Assembly (NCBI GenBank): GCA_039090855.1
Contig: CM077028.1
Span: 64,919,054-64,983,053 of the forward strand
Direction: 5' to 3'
DNA from: Macrothele yani
Taxonomy: Eukaryota; Arthropoda; Arachnida; Araneae; Macrothelidae
DNA length: 64,000 nucleotides
The first letter of the stretch is position 1; each line of letters begins with the position of its first letter. Below, piece by piece: positions 9,896 through 20,437 of this stretch. The translations under genes and the position numbers were made by a program. Below the pieces are notes generated by a model. The model ran no database searches. It was not told the origin of the DNA and was given only the letters and a program-made list of their open reading frames with translations.

Positions 9896-10115
9896 TTTTT
9901 TTTTTTTTAATTAGAGGTTTAATGACCACCGTGAGCAGCTCAATGGGCTATAAGCAGTCGCCCGTCCTTAATTTAGGGTCACTGGTTCCAGGGAAGGGAG
10001 AGAACCAGTGCCGTAAGACAAACACAATATCCATGCCTCACCGGGATTCGAACCAGGATCCCTTGCGGACGAATGATCAGAGGCCATCGCTTAGACCACT
10101 GCGCCACCGGGGCGG
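9896..10115 (-). mobile_element. SINE1, full-length copy
   Basis: Minus orientation with a 15-base T run (poly(A) tail) at its left edge. Perfect 12-bp target duplication CAAGTCGGTGTT at 9884-9895 and 10116-10127. Box B and box A are visible at about 10040-10105. Confidence 0.95.
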
Positions 10116-10127
10116 CAAGTCGGTGTT

Positions 10128-10283
10128 GCAACAATTACCTTTGGAAAAATTTCGATGTATCGAAAATAGGTAACGGTGCGTCACTGTCAAAATCATTGTT
10201 GAAATCCGATCGTTCCCCATGCTATCCCATCAAGTGATGCAACAATAGTTAATTTAATTTGTTACTCAACAATATATACTATA
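10128..10283. other. Short unassigned spacer
   Basis: Nothing recognised between the SINE and the next Tc1 element. Confidence 0.4.
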
Positions 10284-11389
10284 CTAAACAAAAGTAACCG
10301 GACACCCCTTCAAAAGCAAATGAACGGATCCTCTGCGTAATTAAGATGCGCGGTACAGCTGCAAACTGTATAGTAAACAAGCCTGCAGTTGACCGCGATC
10401 ATATCGCACAGTGAGGTTGAGTGAAAATGTCGCAGAGGGAGAGAACTGACGTTGAGAAAGGAAAGATTTTTGGGTGTTGCATTAATAGGCTGTCCATAAG
10501 AGAAACCGTGAGGCGTTTAAACATACCCAACTCAACTGTACAACGTGCCGGCAGACCAAAGAAAATCAGTGATGGAGGACGTCAAAGCCTCAGGAGAGTC
10601 GTTACAGCTAATCGAAGGAGTACTGCACAAGACCTCGGTGTATAGGTGAGTAAAAATGCTGGAATATAGGTATGTACACGTACCGTTCGCAGAGAACTTC
10701 ATTCCATGGATTACTGTGGTCGTGCGGCTGCTCATAAGCCTTTTATCTCCACTGGTAATGCTACTCGTCGTTTACCATGGTCTAAAGAACATTTATCGTG
10801 GACCGTAGATCAATGGAAACGGGTCCTATGGATTGACGAATCCAGATACACGATCCATCAGTCTGATGGCCGCGTGTGGGTACGGCGGCAGCCGGGGAAC
10901 GCTATTTACCACAGTGTACGTTTCCAATGGTCACGTTTGGAGGTAGCAAATGTACTCATGTAGGGGTGTTTTCGTGGTATGGTCCCGGCCCATTGGCTAT
11001 CGTGGACAAACCTGTTAACCAGCACGTCTATCTCGATATTCTGGACAATTATGCCCTACCAAGGACTGTCACGTCGTGGTTTGACGATAATTTCGTGTCG
11101 TGTGTGGAGTAGCCAGCACAGAGCCCTGAACTTGAGCACATAAAACACCTATGGGATGATTTAGAGCGCCGCATTAGAAGTTTGGAATCAAAGCCTACTA
11201 CTAAGCAACAGTTAGCGGCAGCATTATGTACTGAATCAAAGCGCATGTCTATCGATGCGTTCCAAAACCTTGCCGAAAGCATGTCTCGAAGAGTCAGGCA
11301 AAGGTGGACCTACACCGTACTCATGTATGTCAATAAATGCTACGTTGTGTTTCTGTTCTAGGTGTCCGGTGACTTTTGTCAATACAGTG
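10284..11389 (+). mobile_element. Tc1-like transposon with paired ends
   Basis: Left end AACAAAAGTAACCGGACACC (10286-10306) is inverted at 11360-11389 as GGTGTCCGGTGACTTTTGTC. TA dinucleotides flank both ends. Length is ~1.1 kb, short for the family because of internal deletions. Confidence 0.8.
10427..11325 (+). pseudogene. Tc1-like transposase relic with internal deletions
   Basis: Starts at ATG 10427 (MSQRERTDVEKGKIFG). The first helix-turn-helix (LSIRETVRRLNIPNSTVQR) runs straight into the GRPKKISD linker, so ~18 residues usually between them are missing. The middle reads DYCGRAAAHKPFISTGNATRR and VLWIDESRYTIHQSDGRVWV, which keeps the first catalytic Asp in the unusual context WIDE. It continues WYGPGPLAIVDKPVNQHVYLDILDNYALP. 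The next expected block, containing the second catalytic Asp (QQDN), is deleted: NYALP joins to a WFDDNFVS segment. A decayed PAQSPELEHIKHLWDDLERRI follows, with Lys at the Glu position, and the C-terminus is frameshifted near 11310. Clearly inactive. Confidence 0.85.
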
Positions 11390-11864
11390 TATTTTATTAA
11401 ACTATTGCCGAACATTATTCCATCACATTTTACATAAACGTAACAACAGGTCACCGCTATCTACGTAAATTACGAGAACCTGATGCTTATTGCGATAAAA
11501 GCCATTACAAAAATGCATTTTTATGCCATTCATCTCTCCCGGCAATGGTAAAGTGTGCGTCGTATCAAAATTTGGTTTCCTCTGAACCCCGCAAAGAGAG
11601 AGGGGAAGGTGGTGGGGTGCTACCGTTTATTTTATTTTAGCTTTAAAATGATGCATAACACGAAGGGCGTAACCTGTAGATATCCTAGACCAAAAACATC
11701 CTCCCCACGAACACACTTGCGAATCAGCTTTTTTTTTCTATCTTGAGGTTAGATTTTAACTTGACTTACGTAGCTTCATCACATTTTCATCGGAGTCAGG
11801 GTCATTCCTTACGTTCGTTCATATCAGAATGGTATAATAAAAATAAATGTTGTTTTTGAAAAAC
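11390..11864. other. Unassigned stretch
   Basis: No motif recognised; homopolymer T run near 11730. Confidence 0.4.
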
Positions 11865-13101
11865 TAAACAGTCTAAAGGATTCTTTCTTCTTCGTGCTGA
11901 TAAATTCAGGAGAAACGTATCGTTAAAACTGTCTTAGCACGGTTTGAATTAAACACCCTCAACTGAATCAGACTGCAATATTTAAAACATGACATTTATT
12001 TACAATCTTAAAACAGTAAAAGAGATTTAAAATGGGCTAGACTTTCGCGACTACATTAGTCGGATCTTCAGCCCCAAGCAAGTGACAACACTAGAGTGAG
12101 TGGTAAGATTTTTATAGTTTCAAAACCTTCCCAGAAGATATTAGTAAACGGTTCCCCTGTTTGCCAGAAAGAATAGTTGCACTTACCCGGATATAACATT
12201 TTTAATTATCATTTTCACGTCTAGGTCGTGGTAAATCTTGGACGAGATGTTTCCATAGTGGATGTAACCAGACCGGTAGTTCAACATTACAACATATTTC
12301 TTCAAAACACTGTATGTTATGCACAAAGTCTCTGCTGAAAGTAAGGACTGTTTGGCACTTGCACAAGTATCCAGACTGGGATAAAATTACTATAGTAACC
12401 TCTCAGAGGTATTATCCGGATGGCGATATAGTTATGATAGAATTTACAGAGGTATCCGGACTGGGATAAAGTTACTATAGTAATAAGCTCTGCAATTACG
12501 AAACAGTCTTTATTTGCAGAGGTATCCTGACTGGGATAAAGTTACTATAGTAACCTCTCAGAGGTATCCGGACTGGGATAAAGTTACTATAGTATTTGCA
12601 GAGGTATCCGGACTGCGATAAAGTTACTATAGTAACCTATGAAAATATCAAACAGTCTTTGCTTTTAACAGAGACTTTGTGCATAACATATTTTGAAGAA
12701 AATAAGTTGTAATGATGAACTACTGGTCTGGTTACATCTACTATGGAAACAACTCGTCCAAGATTTACCACGACCTAAACGCGGAAGTGATAATTGAAAA
12801 TGTTATATCTAGGTAAGTGCAACTATTATTTCTGGCAACACGGGAACCGTTTACTAATGTCTTCTGGGAAGGTTTTGGAACTATATAAATCTTACCAGTC
12901 ACTCTAGTGTTGCTACTTGCTTGGGGCTGAAGATGCGACTAGTATAGTCGTGAAAGGTCTAGCCAATTTTAAATCTCTTTTACTGTTTTAAGATTGTAAA
13001 TAAATGTCATGTTTTAATTATTGCAGTCTGATTCAGTTGATGGTGTTTAATTTAAATCGTGCTAAGACAGTTCTAACGATACATTTCTCTTAAACAGTCT
13101 A
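11865..13101. mobile_element. Long foldback element with tandem-repeat core
   Basis: Arms of ~430 bp: 11909-12340 (starting AGGAGAAACGTATCGTTAAA) is inverted at ~12655-13090. An 11-bp direct repeat TAAACAGTCTA lies at 11865-11875 and 13091-13101. The left side has ~33 bases (11876-11908) between the duplication and the inverted arm; the right has none. The arms are ~85-90% alike by eye. No open frame of note. Confidence 0.85.
12362..12640. repeat. Tandem repeats of a ~35-bp unit between the foldback arms
   Basis: Five to six copies of AGAGGTATCCGGACTGGGAT followed by AAAGTTACTATAGTA, some separated by other sequence. The unit contains the 14-bp palindrome GTTACTATAGTAAC. Confidence 0.9.
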
Positions 13102-13759
13102 TATACCTAATACTGCCGCCACTACAATTTAAAAATATTTACTTCTATGATTCACGTATCGTCTTTTATGGTTTTACGAAAATAACTTTCATTGATCAAC
13201 CTAAGTACCGCTTAATGTCAGGAATTAGTAAATCTTATTTTTTGTTGTCACGATTTAATTCCACTTATTATGTATCGGGCTGTAGCAATCTGCTGCACCT
13301 AAATAAATGTATACTCTCGAATACCTAGTTCTATTTCACACTTAGCAAAGATTTTGGTATGCGAAAGATGCATATCATAAATTATCTACAAGGAAGGTTT
13401 TTCTTTTTTTTTTTTTTTTGCAGATGACATTAGGGCTTTAATTACATTCAGAAGTTACAGTATTGAAAACCCATGATTAAAGCGTGTGAAGCTAATAACA
13501 GATACGAAAAATAACTTCATCTCGTATTTTCAAACACGGTATTAGTTACAAGCACAATATTTAAGTTAAAAACTGGAGGAAGAAAATTTGTGCTGCCCAT
13601 ATTGAAACTTGAAGTTATTTTTACCGTTTTTAAACATAGGGTTTTAGTAATATTCAGAAGTTTTATTTTTAAAAATTGGAAAAATTAATCTATTATTAAT
13701 AATGCCAACCACAAGTAGCATTTCCTGTTACTTTCAAGTATGGTATTAATCAGAGGTCG
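13102..13759. other. AT-rich unassigned DNA with a Helentron-like end at 13287-13382
   Basis: 13287-13382 read on the minus strand (ATATGCATCTTTCGCATACC ... TCGAGAGTATACATTTATTT) matches 54534-54640 and 62645-62745. The remainder shows no recognisable feature. Confidence 0.5.
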
Positions 13760-14400
13760 CGCTGCAGATCGCATTCTTCGTAATTTGCGAAAAAAAAAAT
13801 CTCTTTGGCGATGGAAAAAAACTTTTGGCCAAACCAATTACCTTTCTTACGCTTTCCAACTGTAGGTTGAAGATGCGTATATGCACCAGCTTTGTCCGTC
13901 CGTCTGTCTGTCTGTATGTCCGCACGATAACTCGCGTAAAAATGGTTCAATTTCGATGAAGTTTTAGTATGTGGTAGGGGACAACCTGGGGACGAACCCT
14001 ATTGAAAATCGGCGAAATGTGGTCAAAGGCCAGGACATAGGAGCAGGATCCATTCCATCGCCCTTATGCATCATAACTTACGTAAAAATGCTTCGATTGC
14101 AACAAAACTCTATCATGTTGTTCCGGAGGTATACTGAACTGACTCTGTGTAATATTATCGAAATAGGGTCAAAGGTCAGGGCACAGGTGAGAGATTTATT
14201 CCACAACCATTATCCTCCTAACTTGACTAAAATGCTTCTATTGCGACAAAACTTTAGTATGTTGTTCCGGACGTATACTGAACCAATTCTGTTTAATATC
14301 ATCAAAATGAAGTCAAAGTTCAGGGCACAGGAGCGAGATTTATTCCACAGCCATTATCCGCATAACTTGAGTAATAACTTGAGTAATGGTTTCTGGTATG
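13760..14400 (+). repeat. Dispersed repeat built of ~145-bp tandem units
   Basis: A (GTCC/TGTC)n stretch near 13896-13920 leads into three units starting at AACTCGCGTAAAAATG 13929, AACTTACGTAAAAATG 14075 and AACTTGACTAAAATG 14220, plus a partial at 14364. Spacing is 146, 145 and 144 bp. The period is not a multiple of 3, so the long open frame across it is not evidence of coding. Two units of the same family lie inverted at 40371-40675. Confidence 0.85.
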
Positions 14401-16117
14401 TTGGAAAGCGTATCATAATCAATGAAATTGCATGATTTTACTAACTTGTTGCACTATTATAGCACTTCGGTAAACAAAAATTGAATTTGGCGAATGATTT
14501 GGCGAAAACTTAAAAAAAGCCAGATCAACCGCTGTTATTAATAATTACATGAAATTAAAAAGCTGAAAAGAATAGGGTAAATGGCTGATCATAATAAAGT
14601 TGTAAACTTACATTTTCAAGTATTTTTACAAGGGGGATGTCTTAGATTTAGTTTTTAGATCTACTAAAAGCAGGAGATAAAACATGTATTGACGGGTCTT
14701 CTATTTTCGATTTGCTTCTTTGTTAACGCCTAGTTGACACCCTTAATATACGAAAGGTAACCGCCAAGGAAGCAGAATATGCACTTGCAGTATTAAATCT
14801 GACTTTTATTGTTATCTAATGCTTATTATCGCTTTGTCCTGGAATTATCTTAGTTATACAATTGGCTTCTATTATTTTTATTTTCTACTTTCATCTGAAC
14901 ACCCTACCAAACTTTTCACTGTTTCATTTCCTCATCATCTTTTTCATTTCCCTTGACCCATTTCATTTCATTTCATTTCATTCCCTTTCGCCTTCCAAGG
15001 AAACGCATCCGCTGTCTTTCGCACCCTTCAAACTTTCCTGTACCCGAATAGCACTGATCGTTCTTTTTCATTCTTTCGCCCACTCTCTCTTTGAAGAAAG
15101 TTCACTGTGACGTCATGAAGAGCAGAAAAACTAATTACGTAGTCTGGTTTCGCTTTCCTTCACCCTGTTCCGTTAGCTTGTAGCGGAAGCAAAGAAAAAT
15201 GTGTGTAATGAAACAGTTAAAGTTTATCGAAAGAGCTCCTTAACATATTATGCTGGAACGCTCTGAAAAATGCTGTTTGAAACCCTACAATTATTATTGC
15301 CTGAGTGATAGCATCTTAAAGGCGTCGAAAAGGTTCCCTATGTGACGGTTACGGAGATTACAAAGGGAAATCTTAACTAATCTAATTTATGTTCTTTTCT
15401 TGGAAACAAATTATTTCTAAATTCTCCGTCAGTAACCTCTCTACAATTCCTTTCTTATGTTGACAGTAAAGTGCCGTTTTAAAAATGGGTTAACGGAAAA
15501 ATCTGACTTTCACGTTTGCCGCAATTCCATTCGAATATTGACGGAAAGACTCCGTTCTCATTCTTTCCTTATCCATATGACAAATTTTGTGTAATAAGAG
15601 CGATTCGTGGAAATACTTGAGGTTTGATTAACTGTTAAATTTCAATCGTCTGTTGAAGAATCTGATTTTAAAGTTCTGTAGCGAGATCGGATATTGTGGA
15701 TAGCATGTCGCATGAATTTTGGTTATTGTGACACTGGATATTTCTTCACCGCTCCCCAATTTTGTGTACCAGCTATTATCTATTGTGTTACTGTAAGAAA
15801 CCGGGATCTTAAATTATTGTACAGGCGATTGTACGGTGTCTATGCATCACTATTTGGACCTCTTAAGACAAAAGCTATTATAGCTATCAAGAGCAAATTA
15901 TATATATATATAAGTTTTGTGAAACAATACTATAATAAAATGCATATTATCCTTTCTTCAAGATAACTGAAAGTCATTGTTAGTTTAAAAAGATCTCAAG
16001 TTCCAAAGCATTCGGTTGATTCAAAAAATCGCGTTGAAGAAAAATACTTAGTGATAAATTTTCATACAGAAAAAATAATATTACAAATCTATTAAAAAAT
16101 AATAAGATTCAATAGGA
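14401..16117. other. Unassigned AT-rich stretch
   Basis: (TTTCA)n microsatellite around 14957-14983, a TGACGTCA octamer at 15108-15115 and a (TA)n run near 15900. No protein-like segment found. Confidence 0.45.
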
Positions 16118-16665
16118 AATGAAATGACTAAATCACTAGCAGTAATGACGAAAAGAAAAAAACATCGCACAGTTAGTTTTACCATGAATGCGATTCAGAT
16201 TTCTGAGTCTTCCTGGCACAGTGGTTAAGACTCGCGTTATCAGTTGAACCAATCCAAACGATGACGTTTTGATTTTCACCGTAGGTTTCAAAAGAAAATG
16301 AAATGACTAAATCACTAGCATTAATGAGGAAAAGAAAAAATCATCGTCCAATTAGTTTTATCATGAATGTGATTCAGATTTCAGAATCTTTTTGGCACAG
16401 TGGTTAAGACTCGCGTTATCAGTTGAACCAACCCAAACGGTGTCGGTTTGATTTTCACCGTAGGTTTCAAAAAAAAAAAAAAGAAAATGAAATGACTAAA
16501 TCACTATCATTAATGACGAAAAGAAAAAATCATCGCCCAATTAGTTTTATCATGAATGTGATTCAGATTTCCGAGTCTTTTTGGCACAGTGGTTAAGACT
16601 CGCGTTATCAGTTGAACCAACCCAAAAGATATCGGTTTGATCCTCACCGTTGCGAAAGGATTATC
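16118..16665 (+). repeat. Tandem trimer of a tRNA-like SINE unit
   Basis: Three direct units begin GAAATGACTAAATCACTA at 16121, 16300 and 16489. Each has ~100 bp of AT-rich leader and then a tRNA-like segment with box A TGGCACAGTGG and a decayed box B (GGTTTGATCCTCACC in the last). Units 2 and 3 are separated by a run of 14 A. Only the third keeps a recognisable box B. Confidence 0.85.
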
Positions 16666-16689
16666 TGGTGTAAGGGCTGAAAAATTCAG

Positions 16690-16885
16690 CATCTCCCATT
16701 TTGCGAAATTTCTGTATAAATACGGAAAACCTAAAACGGACTATTCTGAAATAAATCGAATTTTTGACTACACGGAAAATCTGCGCAAATACGGTAGTTA
16801 AAGAAAACGGGCGCTTTTAAAAACGGAAATTTCATTAAGAGACGGACACCCACAGGCAACTTTGCTGCACACTACTTTCAGAAAT
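16690..16885 (+). repeat. Dispersed repeat D, copy 1
   Basis: TTGCGAAATTTCTGTATAAA ... AGACGGACACC...GCAACTTTGC matches 46868-47290 in inverse orientation, where the copy is interrupted by a SINE1. Nature unknown. Confidence 0.65.
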
Positions 16886-17463
16886 TTTCCGTGTATTCAC
16901 ACCACTTATTTTTCACAGTGTGTTAGCTACATTCTCCCAGAAAAGGAAATTTATTTCTAAAAGCATTCTCAAATTTTTGAAAATCTGTGCACCAAAGTAA
17001 AAGTATCTGATCAGAAGACGAACTTTTAAAAGTTTTTGTTGTACTCTTTAGAACCGTTCCCACATTGTTCAAAGCAACTTCGCCTAAGAAATAATTAATG
17101 TATTGCCTTCTGTATCATTTTAGCCTCAATGTTATTCTGCGTTCTACTGGTTTAGAAGGGGAGATTCGGTTCGTGATATCACTGGCTCTGGATCCGACAT
17201 ATAATAGGGCATATAGCTGTTTAATAAATATAATCTCAGAGAAAGAAATTCTATCTCGTACTGTGCTGGATTCTCTAATGTTTCACCTGAAATCGTAAAG
17301 TATCCAGTTCCGTTGCTGGAACTATCACCAGACAAGAAGACAAGATTTAGTCAAAAATGTTTCAACCGTTCGTGTTCCGACCCCGCCTGCATTTTGCTTT
17401 ATTGTAATTAATCAAGATCATTCTTCCCGAAATTATAAAAAAGCTTCAGTCAGGTTACGAGCA
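16886..17463. other. Unassigned stretch
   Basis: Nothing recognised. Confidence 0.4.
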
Positions 17464-17529
17464 TACACTGGCGTGCAAAAATTAAGGACGAGACGGTTTT
17501 TCAAATGTAACTTCGTGCAGAAGTGTTAA

Positions 17530-18404
17530 ACATCGACTCATGTCATATCGCGTGCTCGATCGGATTTAGGTCCGGGGACCTTGCGGGCCAATCCATGCGT
17601 TGAATATCTTCACTCTCCAACAGCTCTGCGACAGCCACTGTACGATGAGATGTAGCGTTGTCGTCCATGAAGAGGAACTCAGGACCCACAGCACCTCTAA
17701 ACAGACGCACGTGAGGCAGGAGAACCTCGGCACAATAGCGGACACCAGTGACTGAAATTCCTTAGAAGATGAGGAGGCCAGTACGGCTACCAAGCATGAT
17801 ACCGCCCCAAACGAGAACCCCACCACATCCAAACCGGTCCCTTTCAATGATGTTGGAGGTGTGATTGCGTGTTTCCTGCTCTCTCCAGATGTGTATACGT
17901 CCAGAATCGCTCGTCAGACAAAATTGGCTCTCATCCGTAAAGATAACTCGACCCCATTGCTGATGTGTCCAGTTCTTGTGTTTCTGGCACCAGAGAAACC
18001 GCCGTCTCCGATGAGCAGGTGTTAATGGCACACACCGTACTGGTCATCGTGCAAATAGACCACCTTTGTGCAGCCTCTTGGCCACGGTAAAACGCGATAA
18101 CGGACGTCCAGTTGTCTGTGCCTTGCGATTTTTCTTGCGATTTCTCCCGCCGTCTGTCTCTTCTCGCTTGTGGGACAATATACCGGTCGTCCGCCGCCGT
18201 GGTTGCCCGTGGACGACCACTGCTAAACTCTCGGACAGCTGTTCCTGTCGTTTGAAATGCTCTCCAAGCTCGTGAAACGATGCTGTGAGCGATCCCGAAC
18301 TCCTCGGCCACACTAGTCACACTTCGACCTTCTTCCAACTTCCCAATGACGCGACCTCGGGTAAAGTCATCCAGATGTCGTCTACTGGATTGCCTGTTGG
18401 CCAT
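17530..18404 (-). pseudogene. Tc1-like transposase relic (DD34E), C-terminus deleted
   Basis: Start chosen at ATG 18404 (MANRQSSRRHLDDFTRGRVI), where family similarity begins; the frame stays open 15 codons further upstream. First helix-turn-helix SVTSVAEEFGIAHSIVSRAWRAF and GRP linker follow. A frameshift near 18060 moves the frame to PLTPAHRRRRFLWCQKHKNW and the first Asp in VIFTDESQF (17960-17930). Another shift leads to the second Asp in MDDNATSHRT (about 17670) and the Glu in WPARSPDLNPIEH (about 17555), with 34 residues between. The coding text ends abruptly after IEHA, so about 60 residues normally found to the C-terminus have been deleted. No activity expected. Confidence 0.88.
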
Positions 18405-18479
18405 ATCACACGGTGGCAGCAACTCGACGTCGTTCAAACCGATGTACACCGTGCAATAGCTTTCACCGAATTGCTGAGC

Positions 18480-18799
18480 ATGATCATGATCATGATCATA
18501 TGTAGAGGATTTTAGGAAGGGAGTGTCTGACCCCAGGTCTTAAACAACCCTTAGAAATAGGAAACTAGGAGATTTGGGCTAGAGCGCCCGATAGGAAAGT
18601 GACACGGAAGCGAAGTAGAAAGGGGTAGGAAGACGCCCTTATTTATTACCGCGGGGCCAGAACCCGGGGTCAGACGGCTTAACGTGCCCATCCGACGCAC
18701 GGCGGGTATTTAGTGGATCGAGCGTTCGTACCTGCCTGGGATCGAACCTCAGGCCCTTCCCGTGGCAGTTACGAACGTTGCCCACTCGGCCATCCGCGG
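18480..18799 (-). mobile_element. SINE3 (tRNA-derived), full-length copy
   Basis: Perfect 14-bp duplication CCGAATTGCTGAGC at 18466-18479 and 18800-18813. On the minus strand the head is tRNA-like (GCCGCGGATGGCCGAGTGGG, then box B GGTTCGATCCC), and the tail is (ATGATC)n rather than poly(A). A second copy is at 62139-62446. Confidence 0.93.
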
Positions 18800-18982
18800 C
18801 CGAATTGCTGAGCGTACACCGCCCGTGTGCTTTATACTCTTCCGACCCCCCACCCCCACCCCCACTACGTCATGCTGCATATATGCGCACGCCCTACCGT
18901 ACCGGACCCTAGTCTATCTCCTGAGTGGTCTTTCGGTCCGTTCTGCCTGCTCGTTCGTCCTTAATTTTTGCACACCAGTGTA

Positions 18983-20100
18983 TGTGACTCTTACGAGTCG
19001 CGGGCTTACTATCATGTTGGGTTAGATAACAGATAGTAAAAGCCTTGTGCAACTTTAAGCAATTCAATTTGTCTTATCGCAGCTTACATGCATATTATAG
19101 TACAGTTGCTACTCGCAATCTCCGTTTACGCGTTTTCGATATAACGTCATTTCTGAAAGAGAAAGAAAGAAAATTAAATAAATAAATTAAATAAATAAAT
19201 TAAAGAAAATAAATAAAAATAAAACCTACCTAATTGCATGACCGATGGAGCTAGAGTATTTAGCAATTTTCTATGCGTATAACACAATTGAGTGGGGTTG
19301 TCCCATCGCTCATACCAAAACTACGACCCAAATAATTGTGAGGGCCAACCCCGTTTAAGAGGAATGTAGTTCTTTGCATATGTCTCAAATTTGATGCTTT
19401 GCTTTCGTGCGAAACAGTAGGAGGCATCCATTATGTGAAGATGTAGTACTCGTATAATCGTCTGAAATTTTATGCTGTGGTTTTATGCGAAAAAGTAGAG
19501 GCATCCATTATGTGAAGAGTGAATTTCCGCTATAGCGTTATTTCCAAAAAATAAATAAATAAATAAAAAGAAAGAGAGAGAGAGAGAAAGAGAGAAAAAA
19601 AAAGAGAGGAAGAAATAAAGATAGAAAGAAAGAAGGAAAATCTTATTGCACGACCGATGGAATTGGAGGACTTTGCAAATTTATATACGTATAACACGAT
19701 TGCCTATGAGTGGGGTTGACCCATTGCTCATACCAAATCTTTAGATTTGGTATAAATATGAGCGCGCAACGCCGTTTAGGAGGAATTTAATTCCTCACAT
19801 TTGTCTCAAATTCGATGCTTTGTTTGCGCGCAAAAAATGTAGGGTGCATCCATTATGTTAACATGCAGTACTCGTACAATTGTCTCAAATTTTATTCTTT
19901 GTTTTTGTGGGGAAAAGTAGGGGTTATCCATTATGTGAAGATTAAATTTCCGCCATAACGTCATTTCCAAAAATAAACAAACAAAGAAAGAAATCAATGA
20001 ATAAAAATAAATAAATAAATAATTAAAAAAACAAACCTAATTGAACGACCGATGGACCTAGAATAATTAGCAATTTCACCTGCGTATAATACGACAGGCT
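18983..20100. repeat. ~400-bp tandem repeats carrying A/G-rich microsatellites
   Basis: The block ATTGCATGACCGATGGA recurs at 19234, 19646 and 20041 (spacing 412 and 395), followed by GAGTGGGGTTG and GCATCCATTATGTGAAG segments. Each unit contains an expanded (AAAT)n or (GA/GAAA)n tract, e.g. 19573-19640. Confidence 0.85.
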
Positions 20101-20437
20101 ATGAGTGGGGTTGACCAAGGCCATCTATAAAACATAAGGCCATGACATAAGAGAGATGAGTTTCCTTTTTCAGTGACGTCATGGGAAAACCAGCCCTCTC
20201 GTGTGTGACGTCACACAAGACACCAACGTATCAGCCAACGTAACACGAGATATTTATTTTTACATTTATTTTACACGAATTATGGGAAAAATAAATGTTG
20301 ACAACCGACAGCAAATAAATAGGCGTAACAGAAAAAATTCCAGTCATAAGGCCTAAACTCAATTTGTTAGTAGTTTCAACAAAAACAGAGTACAGCTATG
20401 AAATGCAGAATGCATTATGTGAAAGTAACTTTTGTAA
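20101..20437. other. Unassigned spacer with two palindromic TGACGTCA octamers
   Basis: TGACGTCA at 20174-20181 and 20206-20213, the second inside the 14-bp palindrome GTGTGACGTCACAC. No coding or repeat signal otherwise. Confidence 0.5.

Larger units (their letters stand above)
17466..18980 (-). mobile_element. Tc1-like transposon with paired ends and a nested SINE3
   Basis: Terminal repeats CACTGGCGTGCAAAAATTAA at 17466 and its inverse at 18980, with TA on both sides. Without the nested SINE3 and its duplicated target the element is ~1.18 kb. The transposase relic is on the minus strand. Confidence 0.92.

Noticed and set aside
13971..14435. 154-codon open frame over the 145-bp repeats
   Set aside because: The repeat period is not a multiple of three, so successive units would be read in different frames; no protein repeat is seen.
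14862..15110. Possible small membrane protein (Phe/Ile-rich)
   Set aside because: Built from TTTCA and TTTTTC repeats; composition is an effect of the simple repeat.
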